From Sulfuricurvum sp. (GTDB lineage Bacteria; Campylobacterota; Campylobacteria; Campylobacterales; Sulfurimonadaceae), in assembly GCA_030694265.1 (NCBI GenBank), contig JAUXYP010000001.1, forward strand, positions 434,001 through 498,000: 64,000 nucleotides of DNA. The letters are read 5' to 3'. Each line of letters begins with the position of its first letter. The stretch's first letter is position 1. The translations under genes were made by a program, and so were the position numbers. A model generated the notes under the pieces. The model searched no databases. It was not told the DNA's origin and was given only the letters and a program-made list of their open reading frames with translations. Shown piece by piece: positions 55,589-64,000 of this stretch.

Positions 55589-56322
55589 TAGCCTATGCCG
55601 GAGGCATTTTTAATCACATCAGTGGGAAGTTTATTCCGCAGGCGCCATACGAGTGTTCGCACGCTGTTGTCTGTTGCTCCCCCTTGGTCCCATACGTAGT
55701 CCGTTGCCTGTTTAAAATCGACAACACTTCCTAATTGTGCTACCATCAAAGTAATAAAAGCGTTCTCTTTTCTAGTCAGTTTGATTTTTTCATTTTTGTA
55801 AAAAGTTTCGCCCAAAGAGATGTCATGATGATATCCGTCCCCAAACTCGATAGCAGGCTGATCGGAGAGTTTTTTGGCGTAGAGAAGCTTTTCGAGATGT
55901 GCCTGGGTCGTTTTCATATCATTGAGATCGGAATTTCTTTTTTGTTCTTCTTCAAATCTATACAACGCCATTTGAATGGTTGTGTGTAAATTGATGGGGT
56001 CAAATGGCTTGACAATATAGCCATACGGTTCAGTTTGTTTTGCTTTGGCAAGGATAGAAGATTCACTGTGAGCGGTTAGAAAAATAAAAGGGCGTGGCAT
56101 TTTCTCACGGATAAATCGGGCGATTTCAATGCCGTCATCTTTATGTTCCAAGGCAATATCTATGAGGACAATGTCTGGGTTATAAATTTTTATTTTATTA
56201 CGAGATGCGAGCGTTGTATCTGCAAGGGCAATTACTTCATACCCTTGTTTTTCCAGCGACATTTTAAGATTTAGAGCAGTTACGTCATCATCTTCGATAA
56301 TCAAAACTTTTGTTGTTGCCAT
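55573..56322 (-). CDS. Response regulator with receiver and winged-helix domains
   Basis: 249 residues. The receiver domain (about 1-125) has acidic residues DDD at 11-13 and the phosphoacceptor D55 in VLIDIALEHKDDG. A linker helix follows, with FEEEQKRNSDLND. The C-terminal winged-helix DNA-binding domain (about 155-249) has LTRKENAFITLM and TDNSVRTLVWRLRNKL, so it is an OmpR-type transcription factor. It converges with the hybrid kinase gene and their coding ends overlap by 16 bases. The likely partner is that kinase through its Hpt domain. The 254 bases upstream contain the sulP promoter region; no further gene is seen. Confidence 0.9.
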   Translation of the reverse strand: MATTKVLIIEDDDVTALNLKMSLEKQGYEVIALADTTLASRNKIKIYNPDIVLIDIALEHKDDGIEIARFIREKMPRPFIFLTAHSESSILAKAKQTEPYGYIVKPFDPINLHTTIQMALYRFEEEQKRNSDLNDMKTTQAHLEKLLYAKKLSDQPAIEFGDGYHHDISLGETFYKNEKIKLTRKENAFITLMVAQLGSVVDFKQATDYVWDQGGATDNSVRTLVWRLRNKLPTDVIKNASGIGYYLEE

Positions 56323-56576
56323 AGCTTCTTCACGTATAGGAATAAATTTTGATTATTCTATCATATTTAGGCGATATTCAAGCCATCGTCGCTTAAGGTT
56401 ATAATTCGTAATATTTTTTACAAAATCTGTCGAAGTTAACTCCGCCGTTGACAGTTACTGCGCTATGCTAATTTTTCTTCAAGATTCATGTTATTGCTTA
56501 GATAAAGCTCTTCTTTTGAACCGAATAATAAGATAATCTGCTGTAGTCTTTCAAATCACACAAAGGGACGGGCACA

Positions 56577-58250
56577 ATGAAAAAAAGCTTACTCAAGCTT
56601 TTCGAGCCAAAACTCATCACCTACATTCGAAAAAATGGCTATGACTCAGGCGATTTTTTTAAAGATACCCTTTCGGGATTATCGGTGGCGATTGTCGCTT
56701 TGCCGCTAGCTATGGCAATTGCCATCGCTTCCAATCTTCCCCCGGAACGAGGACTTTTCACCGCAATAGTAGCAGGATTGCTTATCTCCTTGATGGGAGG
56801 TAGTCGCTTCCAAATCGGGGGTCCTACTGCCGCCTTTATCGTAACCGTAGCCCTTGTGGCTATGAAACACGGATATGATGGATTGGTACTGGCGACGATT
56901 ATGGCGGGGATTCTCCTCATCATTATGGCGTTTTTCAGAGCCGGAGAGTTGATTAAATTTATCCCTTATCCTGTCATTGTCGGATTCACATCAGGGATCG
57001 CACTGCTGATTCTTTTTTCGCAACTTAGAGATTTTTTCGGGCTAGAAGTTAAAACTATGCCTCCCGATTTTATTGATAAATTGGTACTTTATATCACTCA
57101 CTTGCATCAAACCAACCCTTACGCTGTTGCAGTTGCCTTGATTTCAATCGGGATTATTATACTGATGAAAAAATACTCTCCAAAAATCCCGGGCCCAATT
57201 GTGGTCGTTGTCCTCTCGGCGTTGGCAGTGTGGTTGCTTGGCATTCCCGTCGACACGATTGAGAGTCGCTTTGGTGCCATCCCTTCCATGCTCCCATCAC
57301 CGACGTTTCCGACGATCACGTTTGAGAAAATCCGACTTCTGTTTCCCGATGCGATTACGATTGCCGTCTTAGCCGCTATCGAATCGCTCCTCTCTGCCGT
57401 GGTTGCCGATGGGATGGCAGGAACAAAGCATAAGCCCAATACTGAACTCTTAGCCCAAGGGGTAGCCAATATTGCTTCTTGTATTTTTGGAGGGTTACCT
57501 GCTACAGGGGCCATCGCCCGAACGGCGACAAATATCAAAGCAGGTGCTATCTCTCCCGTCTCAGGCATCATGCACTCACTGTGGCTCTTTGGGTTTATGC
57601 TTCTATTAGCCCCCTTGATTATTAAAATTCCCCTCGCGGCACTCAGTGCTATTTTGATCGTTGTTGCGTGGAATATGTCGGAGATCAAACATATCCGATC
57701 GATTATGAAAGCCCCTCGTGCGGATCAGGTTGTTTTATTTGTAACGTTTGCTTTAACCGTATTGGTAGATTTAAATGTTGCGATCCAAACAGGGATTGCA
57801 CTGGCATCGGTATTATTTATCCATTCGATGATGAATGCAGTGGAAATCAAAGCGTATGATGATCAGGATGAGGAAAATGATGACCCTGATGCAACGTCAA
57901 AAAAAGTAATCCCAAAAGAGGTGGAAGTGTATGAGATAAAAGGGCCTCTTTTTTTTGGAATTGCTGAGAAACTGCTCGATACGCTTGCCCTTTTTGAGAA
58001 TCCTCCCAAGGTATTTATCCTGCGTCTTCGTCATGTACCGATGATTGATGCAGCAGGTCTTCATGCCCTTGAATCACTCAATATCCAACTACGAGTACAA
58101 GATTCAGTGCTCATTCTTTCAGGCGTCAATAAAAATGTCCATAATTACATTCTCAAATCAGGGCTTAGTGATGAGATAGGAGAATTGTACATTGTGGATC
58201 ATATCGATAAAGCCATTACAATAGCCAAGAGCGTTGTAGACAACGCATGA
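56577..58250 (+). CDS. SulP-family anion permease with STAS domain
   Basis: 557 residues. About ten to twelve membrane helices (30-420) include the SulP-type GDFFKDTLSGLSVAIVALPLAMAIAIAS and VGFTSGIALLI segments, and IGGPTAAF. The cytosolic STAS domain is at about 440-557, with MIDAAGLHAL the phosphorylated-serine-type loop (alanine here in place of Ser). Substrates in the family are sulfate, bicarbonate or C4-dicarboxylates, so sulfate export or import after sulfide oxidation is one option and bicarbonate uptake another. AAGGGACGG precedes the ATG. The -10 box is unclear; TATGCT near 56464 is a candidate. Confidence 0.9.
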   Translation: MKKSLLKLFEPKLITYIRKNGYDSGDFFKDTLSGLSVAIVALPLAMAIAIASNLPPERGLFTAIVAGLLISLMGGSRFQIGGPTAAFIVTVALVAMKHGYDGLVLATIMAGILLIIMAFFRAGELIKFIPYPVIVGFTSGIALLILFSQLRDFFGLEVKTMPPDFIDKLVLYITHLHQTNPYAVAVALISIGIIILMKKYSPKIPGPIVVVVLSALAVWLLGIPVDTIESRFGAIPSMLPSPTFPTITFEKIRLLFPDAITIAVLAAIESLLSAVVADGMAGTKHKPNTELLAQGVANIASCIFGGLPATGAIARTATNIKAGAISPVSGIMHSLWLFGFMLLLAPLIIKIPLAALSAILIVVAWNMSEIKHIRSIMKAPRADQVVLFVTFALTVLVDLNVAIQTGIALASVLFIHSMMNAVEIKAYDDQDEENDDPDATSKKVIPKEVEVYEIKGPLFFGIAEKLLDTLALFENPPKVFILRLRHVPMIDAAGLHALESLNIQLRVQDSVLILSGVNKNVHNYILKSGLSDEIGELYIVDHIDKAITIAKSVVDNA

Positions 58251-58297
58251 TCTGTCACTATGTCAAAATATGTAAGCTCGTCATTATAGAAAATCGG

Positions 58298-58303
58298 TAT
58301 AAT
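58298..58303 (+). promoter_or_regulatory. -10 box of the hemN operon
   Basis: A perfect TATAAT 38 bases before the ATG at 58342, followed by CGC. A GAGGATT ribosome-binding site is present. Confidence 0.6.
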
Positions 58304-58341
58304 CGCACTACTAAACAAGGCGCTTTGCACTGAGGATTCAC

Positions 58342-59709
58342 ATGTTTGATTTTGATAAATTTACACAATATTCTAAACCGGGTCCTCGCTACACGAGTTA
58401 TCCAACGGCATTGGAGTTCAATGATTCATTTGGTTACGAGGCCTATTTAGACAAACTTCATGCTCAAAATCCCCAAAGCCCTTTATCTCTTTATTTTCAT
58501 TTGCCTTTTTGTAAAAATGCCTGTTACTTTTGTGGATGCAATGTCGTATTTACATCCAAAGAGGATAAAAAAGAGCGTTACATCGATTATCTGATTCGTG
58601 AAATGGATATTTTGAGTCAGCATATAGATACATCACGTCCGGTTATCCAGCTTCATTTTGGTGGTGGTACACCTACTTTTTTTGATGCCCATCAGCTGGA
58701 TCGAATTATCAAAGCGATCAAGAGCCATTTTAATAACTTTACGAGCGATGCTGAAATAAGCTGCGAAATTGATCCGCGTCATATCAATGAAGATCAGATG
58801 AAAGTGATGAGCGACGCCGGATTTAATCGAGTGAGTTTCGGGATTCAGGATTTTGATGAAAAAGTTCAAGTCGCCGTTCATCGGGTACAGCCCTACGAAA
58901 TCACCAAAGCGGCAATGGATTTGGCGCGTCAATACAATATGGTTAGTGTCAATGTGGATCTTATCTATGGATTGCCGTATCAGAGTTTGGAAACGTTTAA
59001 AAAGACATTGGAGCTTTCAGTCTCACTTAATCCTGACCGTTTTGCCGTATTTAACTATGCACACGTTCCTTGGCTCAAAAAAACGATGCGAAAGATTGAT
59101 GAAACGACACTTCCTCTTCCTGCTGAAAAACTCGCCATTATGCGCTACACCATTGATTATATGGAGTCTCAAGGCTACAAGATGATCGGAATGGACCATT
59201 TTGCAAAACCGGAAGATGAGCTGTTTAAAGCAATAGAAAAAGGGGAGTTGCACCGTAATTTTCAAGGCTATACGACCAAAGGTGGCGTTGATTTAGTAGG
59301 CATAGGGCTAACGTCGATAGGTGAGGGTGCTGATTATTACGCTCAAAACTTTAAAGAGATGGAAGCGTATGAGGCGGCTGTTGATACTGGAAAACTTCCC
59401 TTTGAGCGCGGTGTGGCTCTAAACGAAGACGACCGTATTCGTCAGTATGTTATTATGGAATTGATGAGTAATTTTAAACTGGATATCGCGCGCTTTGAAT
59501 CGCTCTATGGGGTAAAGTTTACAACCTATTTTGCAACCGCGCTGGAGAGTTTAAAACCGTTTGAAAATGACGGGCTCCTGAGTATTTCAGCAAAAAGTAT
59601 TGAGTGTTCTCCTACGGGTACTTTATTGATCCGTAACATTGCGATGGCATTTGATGCATACATGCACGTGCATGCCAAGAGCGATAAAACTTTTAGTAAG
59701 ACGGTATAA
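58342..59709 (+). CDS. hemN: Oxygen-independent coproporphyrinogen III oxidase
   Basis: 455 residues, full-length HemN. The radical SAM motif is C57-x3-C61-x2-C64-x-C66, the characteristic CX3CX2CXC of HemN/HemW, with YFHLPF before it. The protein starts with the N-terminal arm (QYSKPGPRYTSYPTALEF), which distinguishes real HemN from HemW, and HFGGGTPTF and GFQGYTTKGGVDLVGIG further on. It converts coproporphyrinogen III to protoporphyrinogen IX in heme synthesis without oxygen. It is two bases before the GlpC-like gene, as in H. pylori. Confidence 0.96.
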   Translation: MFDFDKFTQYSKPGPRYTSYPTALEFNDSFGYEAYLDKLHAQNPQSPLSLYFHLPFCKNACYFCGCNVVFTSKEDKKERYIDYLIREMDILSQHIDTSRPVIQLHFGGGTPTFFDAHQLDRIIKAIKSHFNNFTSDAEISCEIDPRHINEDQMKVMSDAGFNRVSFGIQDFDEKVQVAVHRVQPYEITKAAMDLARQYNMVSVNVDLIYGLPYQSLETFKKTLELSVSLNPDRFAVFNYAHVPWLKKTMRKIDETTLPLPAEKLAIMRYTIDYMESQGYKMIGMDHFAKPEDELFKAIEKGELHRNFQGYTTKGGVDLVGIGLTSIGEGADYYAQNFKEMEAYEAAVDTGKLPFERGVALNEDDRIRQYVIMELMSNFKLDIARFESLYGVKFTTYFATALESLKPFENDGLLSISAKSIECSPTGTLLIRNIAMAFDAYMHVHAKSDKTFSKTV

Positions 59710-59711
59710 CC

Positions 59712-60998
59712 ATGTCAGTAAAACCTCATGAAATCTTTAACTATACGGAAACATCGGATGCTTGTATTAAGTGCGGTAAATGTATCCCTGTGTGTACGAT
59801 TCACAATGTCAATGCTGATGAAGTAACCTCTCCTCGTGGTTTTATTGACCTTTTAGGTGCGTATCAGCGCGGAGAATTGGAGCTTGACTTTAATGCCAAA
59901 GAGATTTTTGAGAGCTGTTTCCTTTGTACAAATTGTACCGATGTGTGCCCAAAATCATTGGCTACGGATATGGTCATCGAGCAAGTACGTGCGGATTTGG
60001 CGGATAAATTTGGGATTAGCTGGTTTAAGCGTGTGTTTTTCTATCTTTTACGACACCGTACAACCATGGATATCCTCTTTAAACTCGGATATGTATTCCA
60101 AACATGTGGTTTTAAAATCAAAGCACAAACACAATCAATGGAACCTAGATTTAGCCTTCCGATCATCAAAAAAGACCGCCTTTTACCATCTATGGGGAAA
60201 ACGTCATTTTTGAACAGTTACCCTGAAAACATTTCAAACGGTGGTAAACGTCGTGTCGCAGTCTTCATCGGATGTCTTGCAAACTACAATTACACAGAGA
60301 TCGGCAAGGGTCTGGTCGAGATACTTGAAGAGCTTGAGATCGATGTCTTTATCCCAAAAAAACAGCTTTGTTGTGGGGCACCTGCGTATTTTACAGGTGA
60401 TTTTGCAACGGTCGATCATAATGCCAAGAAAAACATTGAGTATTTTGAGAGTTTTGCCGAAGATGTGGAAGCGATCATTATTCCAGAGGCAACATGCAGT
60501 GCAATGATCAAAATAGATTACGAACATTTTTTCCATGATCAGCCACAATGGTTAGAGCGAGCAAGTAAGATTAAGAAGAAAGTATTTATGGCAACAGAAT
60601 GGCTTGAACATAATACGAATTTAAGACAAGTACTTGCATCCAAGGGGAAAAGTGATTTGGTGGTAACGTATCATGACCCATGTCATGCCCGCAAAATGCA
60701 AGGGATTTATCAAGAACCGCGTCGACTCGTATCGCAAAACTACACCATTACAGAGATGAGTGATCCAAACGTATGCTGCGGATTTGGTGGAGTGACGATG
60801 CAAACCGAAAAGTTTCATTTGGCACAAGCGGCTGGACGTCCAAAAGCCGCAATGATCCGTAATACAGGTGCTCAAATAGTAACTGCGGAGTGCAGTGCAT
60901 GCCGCATGCAGATCAATAATTCGATGTTTGAAGCCAATGTTGACGTCATCTTTAAGAATCCAATAGAGCTAATGGCGGAAGCGTTGAAAACAAAATGA
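59712..60998 (+). CDS. GlpC/GlcF-type Fe-S subunit with CCG domains
   Basis: 428 residues. Two 4Fe-4S motifs lie in the N-terminal ferredoxin part: C18-x2-C21-x2-C24-x3-C28, and CFLCTNCTDVCP at about 70-81. Two CCG domains follow (CCGAPAYF, about 225; CCGFGG near 357), as in heterodisulfide reductase subunit B. This build is that of GlpC (anaerobic glycerol-3-phosphate dehydrogenase), GlcF (glycolate oxidase) and LutA. No partner dehydrogenase is next to it. I recall a glpC-labelled gene beside hemN in H. pylori too, so a link with heme synthesis or electron transfer is a fair inference. It overlaps the next gene by four bases. Confidence 0.85.
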   Translation: MSVKPHEIFNYTETSDACIKCGKCIPVCTIHNVNADEVTSPRGFIDLLGAYQRGELELDFNAKEIFESCFLCTNCTDVCPKSLATDMVIEQVRADLADKFGISWFKRVFFYLLRHRTTMDILFKLGYVFQTCGFKIKAQTQSMEPRFSLPIIKKDRLLPSMGKTSFLNSYPENISNGGKRRVAVFIGCLANYNYTEIGKGLVEILEELEIDVFIPKKQLCCGAPAYFTGDFATVDHNAKKNIEYFESFAEDVEAIIIPEATCSAMIKIDYEHFFHDQPQWLERASKIKKKVFMATEWLEHNTNLRQVLASKGKSDLVVTYHDPCHARKMQGIYQEPRRLVSQNYTITEMSDPNVCCGFGGVTMQTEKFHLAQAAGRPKAAMIRNTGAQIVTAECSACRMQINNSMFEANVDVIFKNPIELMAEALKTK

Positions 60999-61480
60999 CA
61001 AACACCGAAGTAGAAGACTTTTTAGCAAGTTTTAAAACCTGTATGATCGCATCCCTGACTCCTGAGGGAAAAGCGTATGCGTCGACCGCTCCCTATGTGC
61101 GTGATGGAAACGCATTTTATGTTTTAATTAGTACCGTTGCACAGCACGGTAAAAATTTGCTTGCAACGGATTATGTATCTTTGTTGTTTGCAGAAGATGA
61201 GCATAATTGTACGCAGCCTTTTGCACGCAAACGTATTACCATTGAAGCCTCGGTAAAAGAAGTAGTACGTGATACAAGTGAGTTTGATATTGGTATTAAT
61301 TTCTTAAAAAACCGTTTTGATACTGAACTCGTAGAGAATTTGGCCAAGATGGGTGATTTTCATCTGTTTGCTTTGAGAGCGCAAGGTGGCAGTGCTGTTA
61401 TGGGATTTGGTCAAGCGTATGGCTTGGATAAAAATATGGAAGTGGTCAACTCTATTTCCGGCCATCACCAAAGGAAATAA
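60995..61480 (+). CDS. HugZ-like / pyridoxamine-oxidase-fold protein
   Basis: 161 residues with the split-barrel flavin- or heme-binding fold (CMIASLTPEGKAYASTAPYV at 14-33, then RKRITIEASVKEV). The later LRAQGGSAVMGFGQAYGLD and a C-terminal GHH resemble the heme-degrading HugZ of Helicobacter and ChuZ of Campylobacter, in which a C-terminal histidine binds heme. The protein is shorter than HugZ (about 250 residues), missing one half. Its position after hemN and the GlpC-like gene makes a heme role plausible; a flavin-dependent oxidoreductase is an alternative. Its ATG overlaps the previous stop (ATGA). Confidence 0.72.
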   Translation: MTNTEVEDFLASFKTCMIASLTPEGKAYASTAPYVRDGNAFYVLISTVAQHGKNLLATDYVSLLFAEDEHNCTQPFARKRITIEASVKEVVRDTSEFDIGINFLKNRFDTELVENLAKMGDFHLFALRAQGGSAVMGFGQAYGLDKNMEVVNSISGHHQRK

Positions 61481-62299
61481 ATGGAATTTTGGCAGCATAT
61501 CTACGAACATTTCAATCCCGTCGCCTTTAATTTAGGTCCTATCCCTATCCATTGGTATGGATTGATGTATGTATTGGCATTGTTAAGTGCCCTAATGATT
61601 GCCAAATGGATTGTGAAAAAAGACGCCATTGCAATTACTAAAGAACAGTTGGATGATTATTTTATCTACGCTGAGATAGGGGTGATTTTGGGTGCGCGTT
61701 TGGGGTATATTCTCTTTTATGACACCCATACCATGTATTATTTGACACAGCCTTGGCAGATATTTAATCCATTTATGGACGGTCATTTCGTTGGAATACG
61801 CGGTATGAGTTTTCATGGTGCGATTCTCGGATTTTTGATAGGGTCGTATTTGTATCACCGTAAGCACGGCATACCGTTTGGTTTGCTTATGGATTTGGTG
61901 GCTGTTTCAGTTCCTCTTGGGTATGTGTTTGGTCGAATAGGAAATTTTCTCAATCAAGAACTCATAGGGCGTGCCACCGATGTACCATGGGGGATATACG
62001 TTTATGATACGCTCTGCCATCCCTCACAGCTTTATGAAGCGTTTATTGAGGGGATAGTCGTATTTGTGATTATTTACGCTTACCGAGCTCGTAAAGCATT
62101 CGAGGGAGAGTTAATACTTCTCTATGGATTTTTATATGGCATCGGACGGGCTAGCGTTGAATTTTACCGTGCACCCGATGCGCAAATCGGTTATATCGTA
62201 GGTAATTGGATGACCTTGGGAATGGCACTAAGTTTAGCGATGGCAGTTTTTTCTATGGCTATTTGGTTCGTACTTCAAAAACGTATACAAAAGGTATGA
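61481..62299 (+). CDS. lgt: Prolipoprotein diacylglyceryl transferase
   Basis: 272 residues with seven membrane helices. The Lgt signature GRIGNFLNQELIGR (about 147-160) and the catalytic HRKHG and MSFHGAILG segments are present, and HPSQLYEA is a family block. It transfers the diacylglyceryl group to the lipobox cysteine of lipoprotein precursors, the step before LspA and the Lol transporter. It follows the HugZ-like stop with no gap. Its last 25 bases overlap the end of the histidine kinase gene on the other strand. Confidence 0.95.
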   Translation: MEFWQHIYEHFNPVAFNLGPIPIHWYGLMYVLALLSALMIAKWIVKKDAIAITKEQLDDYFIYAEIGVILGARLGYILFYDTHTMYYLTQPWQIFNPFMDGHFVGIRGMSFHGAILGFLIGSYLYHRKHGIPFGLLMDLVAVSVPLGYVFGRIGNFLNQELIGRATDVPWGIYVYDTLCHPSQLYEAFIEGIVVFVIIYAYRARKAFEGELILLYGFLYGIGRASVEFYRAPDAQIGYIVGNWMTLGMALSLAMAVFSMAIWFVLQKRIQKV

Positions 62300-63480
62300 A
62301 CTCCTTCATCGTACGTGTAGTTGAGATGAAATCCATGCATTTCGCAAACAGCTTGTGCAATATACAGTCCCAAACCTAATCCTCCCTCGCTTCTTTCGGT
62401 AACAAAAGCTTCCAGCGCTTCTTCTACAGGGCGCTTCAACGGCTCACCTTTATTTTGGATGCAAATACTTCGCTCGTCACACTTAATATGTATTGGTAAA
62501 GAGGTTGCATGACGTACGGCATTATCAATAAGATTTTGCAACGCACTGGTAAAGAGTTCCTGATCAACGGTGATGAATTGATTGCATTGATAAGAGCTAA
62601 TTTTCTCATGACGTATGACTAAGCGCTCAATTGCGGTTGTGATCATAGTTGCGATGGATACAGGGGTACGCTGCAGATGAAAAGCGTGCATTTTCTCTAT
62701 CTGAGCCATTTGGATGATAAGATGTTCCATTCGTGAAAACAGTTTGCCTAGCAGGGTTGTGTTGGCACTGGGTTTTTCGAGTTCAACGATGAGTTTACCC
62801 TTCATAATGGGGGTTTTGAGTTCATGCATAATGTTGCGTAAAAAGAGTTCTCTCGAAGATTTGAGTTTATCTTGCTTTTCCAATGCACGGTAAAAAGCAT
62901 TGGATATGAGGGCAATTTCATCTTTTCCATTGCTGATGGTATGGGGTATTTTTTCACCTTCTCCATAGCACTTGATCTGTTCATAAAGATGTTTTAACGG
63001 TAACAAATTGCGCCATAGCAGCAAATACATACTGATCAGACCGCCCATAAGTGCAAAAAAGAAAAACCAAACAAAATAGTAAGTTTGATCTTCGGCAGTA
63101 TCACGATAAAACATCGTACAGTGTTTTCTTGCAAGAGCGTAGATAACTTTATTGTCCTGATGGTAAATCGATACCTGAATATTATTGAGACGGAGTTTCT
63201 CTTCTAAAAACGAGGGAAGGGTAAGACGTTTTGCTTTGGCGTCAATACCATTGATAGCTTGAAATCCTAAGATTTCGAGTTTGTGATTTTGCGTAAAACA
63301 GGTATGTTGCTGTATTTGTTCAAGCGCATTGGAAAGTTCTATGCAACGATGAACCAAAACCTGCTGTCGCTGTGTTTCTTGTTCTTGATAAGCTGAAGTT
63401 AATAGCAAAATTAAGACGATGGAAGCAATGATAAAAAAAGCGTGGAGTTTGAAAAAAACGGAATGACGACGAGCTATCAT
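62275..63480 (-). CDS. ArsS-like membrane histidine kinase
   Basis: 401 residues from the ATG at 63480, which overlaps the response-regulator stop (ATGA); a longer frame to 63603 runs through the regulator gene and is not credible. The N-terminus has one membrane helix (about 12-30), then a periplasmic domain (about 31-135) with several histidines and cysteines, a second helix (about 137-158), HAMP-like linker, dimerisation helix with the phospho-histidine in MHELKTPIMKGKL (about 217) and an ATPase domain ending GLGLGLYIAQAV. The style matches the ArsS acid-sensing kinase of H. pylori, where periplasmic histidines sense pH. It converges with lgt, overlapping by 25 bases. Confidence 0.86.
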   Translation of the reverse strand: MIARRHSVFFKLHAFFIIASIVLILLLTSAYQEQETQRQQVLVHRCIELSNALEQIQQHTCFTQNHKLEILGFQAINGIDAKAKRLTLPSFLEEKLRLNNIQVSIYHQDNKVIYALARKHCTMFYRDTAEDQTYYFVWFFFFALMGGLISMYLLLWRNLLPLKHLYEQIKCYGEGEKIPHTISNGKDEIALISNAFYRALEKQDKLKSSRELFLRNIMHELKTPIMKGKLIVELEKPSANTTLLGKLFSRMEHLIIQMAQIEKMHAFHLQRTPVSIATMITTAIERLVIRHEKISSYQCNQFITVDQELFTSALQNLIDNAVRHATSLPIHIKCDERSICIQNKGEPLKRPVEEALEAFVTERSEGGLGLGLYIAQAVCEMHGFHLNYTYDEGVHTFCIRF

Positions 63481-64000
63481 AACGTGAACTGATATCCCAT
63501 ACCGCGTACTGAGCGTATGAGGGTAGGGTGTTTTGGATTGGGTTCTATTTTTTGGCGTATACGACTGATGAGGACGTCGATGCTGCGCTCTGAGCTTTCC
63601 CATTGGATTGAAACGGCATTGTTGGCGATAAAATCACGAGAGACGATTTGATGATGATGCTTGATCAAGAGTGCGAGAACCTCAAACTCTGCACGTGTCA
63701 AAGGTAGAAGCTGCCCCTCTTTGTAAATACCGGTTTCATCAACCCGAAACATCTCACTGCTTGCTTGTATCGTTTTACCACTGCTGCGCCGAAGAAGGCT
63801 TTGGATTCGGGCAACCAACTCACGCGGTTCATAGGGTTTTGGGAGATAGTCATCGGCGCCCAATTCGAGGGCAACTACTTTGTCTGTTAAATCACTGCGT
63901 GCAGAGGAAATGATGATGGGAATATCACTGCGTTCTCGTAAAATACGACAAACATCCAAGCCATCAATGTCAGGTAAAGTCAGATCTAATAATACTAAAT
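63477..64000 (-). CDS. OmpR-family response regulator (N-terminus cut by window edge)
   Basis: The frame runs out through the right edge, so about 174 residues are visible. The receiver domain shows LLDLTLPDIDG with the phosphoacceptor Asp, then PIIISSARSDLTDKV and the Lys in YLPKPYEPREL. A winged-helix DNA-binding domain follows (about the last 100 residues; LTRAEFEVLALLIKH, then SERSIDVLISRIRQKIE and the terminal IRSVRGMGYQF). It is translationally coupled with the ArsS-like kinase by an ATGA overlap, so the two form a two-component pair resembling ArsRS. The true start is beyond the window. Confidence 0.9.
   Translation of the reverse strand, partial: LVLLDLTLPDIDGLDVCRILRERSDIPIIISSARSDLTDKVVALELGADDYLPKPYEPRELVARIQSLLRRSSGKTIQASSEMFRVDETGIYKEGQLLPLTRAEFEVLALLIKHHHQIVSRDFIANNAVSIQWESSERSIDVLISRIRQKIEPNPKHPTLIRSVRGMGYQFTL

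Noticed and set aside
58231-58246. Inverted repeat at the sulP end (GCGTTG TAGA CAACGC) as terminator
   Set aside because: It lies within the coding sequence and no U-run follows; only a weak terminator candidate.
62275-63603. 442-residue version of the ArsS-like kinase
   Set aside because: The extra N-terminus runs through the coding region of the response regulator; the ATG overlapping that stop is better.

Overview
The window looks like chromosome from a chemolithotrophic, sulfur-oxidising member of the Campylobacterota (former Epsilonproteobacteria), most like Sulfuricurvum or Sulfurimonas. This is inferred from gene content and protein style: the four-subunit 2-oxoglutarate oxidoreductase oorDABC, a monomeric isocitrate dehydrogenase, Mqo, a sulfide:quinone oxidoreductase, a CZB-type chemoreceptor, an ArsRS-like two-component pair, and the hemN/glpC-like neighbourhood that I recall from Helicobacter pylori. 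Base composition is moderate to AT-rich throughout, most isolated promoters show only a clear TATAAT -10 box, and I see no insertion sequence, prophage, CRISPR array, tRNA or rRNA. It reads as core genome, with one likely accessory/defence gene cut by the left edge.

Layout. 1-0.7 kb: partial HEPN/Abi-like gene (minus strand) with its own promoter and a stem-loop leader. 0.7-3.5 kb: YgiQ radical SAM protein, a Tat-exported superoxide-reductase-like protein, LolA. 3.6-11.4 kb: envelope biogenesis (SecA, a LolC/E-type permease, a YhdP/AsmA-like giant, MltG). 11.5-21.6 kb: central carbon block icd, then mdh-fumC-sucC-sucD-HMA protein-oorDABC, nearly all closely spaced. 21.7-24.1 kb: a small hypothetical, RNase P RNA, a 43-residue membrane protein, and a PA2779/PA2778-type pair. 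24.1-28.8 kb: divergent mqo and gltA around a perfect inverted repeat, then a CoA-binding protein and IlvA. 28.8-33.7 kb: a WD40 protein coupled to a Ppx/GppA phosphatase, a CZB chemoreceptor, a cytochrome c. 33.9-39.1 kb: ilvB-ilvN-lpxD, a secreted transglycosylase-like protein, a small conserved-looking protein, an aspartate-type aminotransferase. 39.1-49.2 kb: a signalling-rich stretch with three GGDEF/EAL-related proteins, a methyltransferase, a DUF420 membrane protein, a cold-shock-like/TM fusion, a thioesterase, a ferritin-like protein, a Crp/Fnr regulator, a periplasmic-binding-like protein and a uracil-DNA glycosylase-like protein. 49.3-58.3 kb: PepN, Sqr with a 55-residue downstream gene, a hybrid kinase facing a response regulator, a SulP permease. 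58.3-64 kb: hemN, GlpC-like, HugZ-like and lgt as one tight cluster, facing an ArsRS-like kinase/regulator pair cut by the right edge.

How it works together. The carbon block supplies most TCA steps in both directions: ferredoxin-linked OorDABC and SucCD suit a reductive cycle, while citrate synthase and the quinone-linked Mqo suit the oxidative direction. ATP-citrate lyase, fumarate reductase and pyruvate synthase are not in this window, so autotrophy is inferred only. Sqr links sulfide oxidation to the quinone pool, which Mqo also feeds. The strongest candidate for a less well-described system is the left-edge HEPN/Abi-like gene with its structured untranslated leader.
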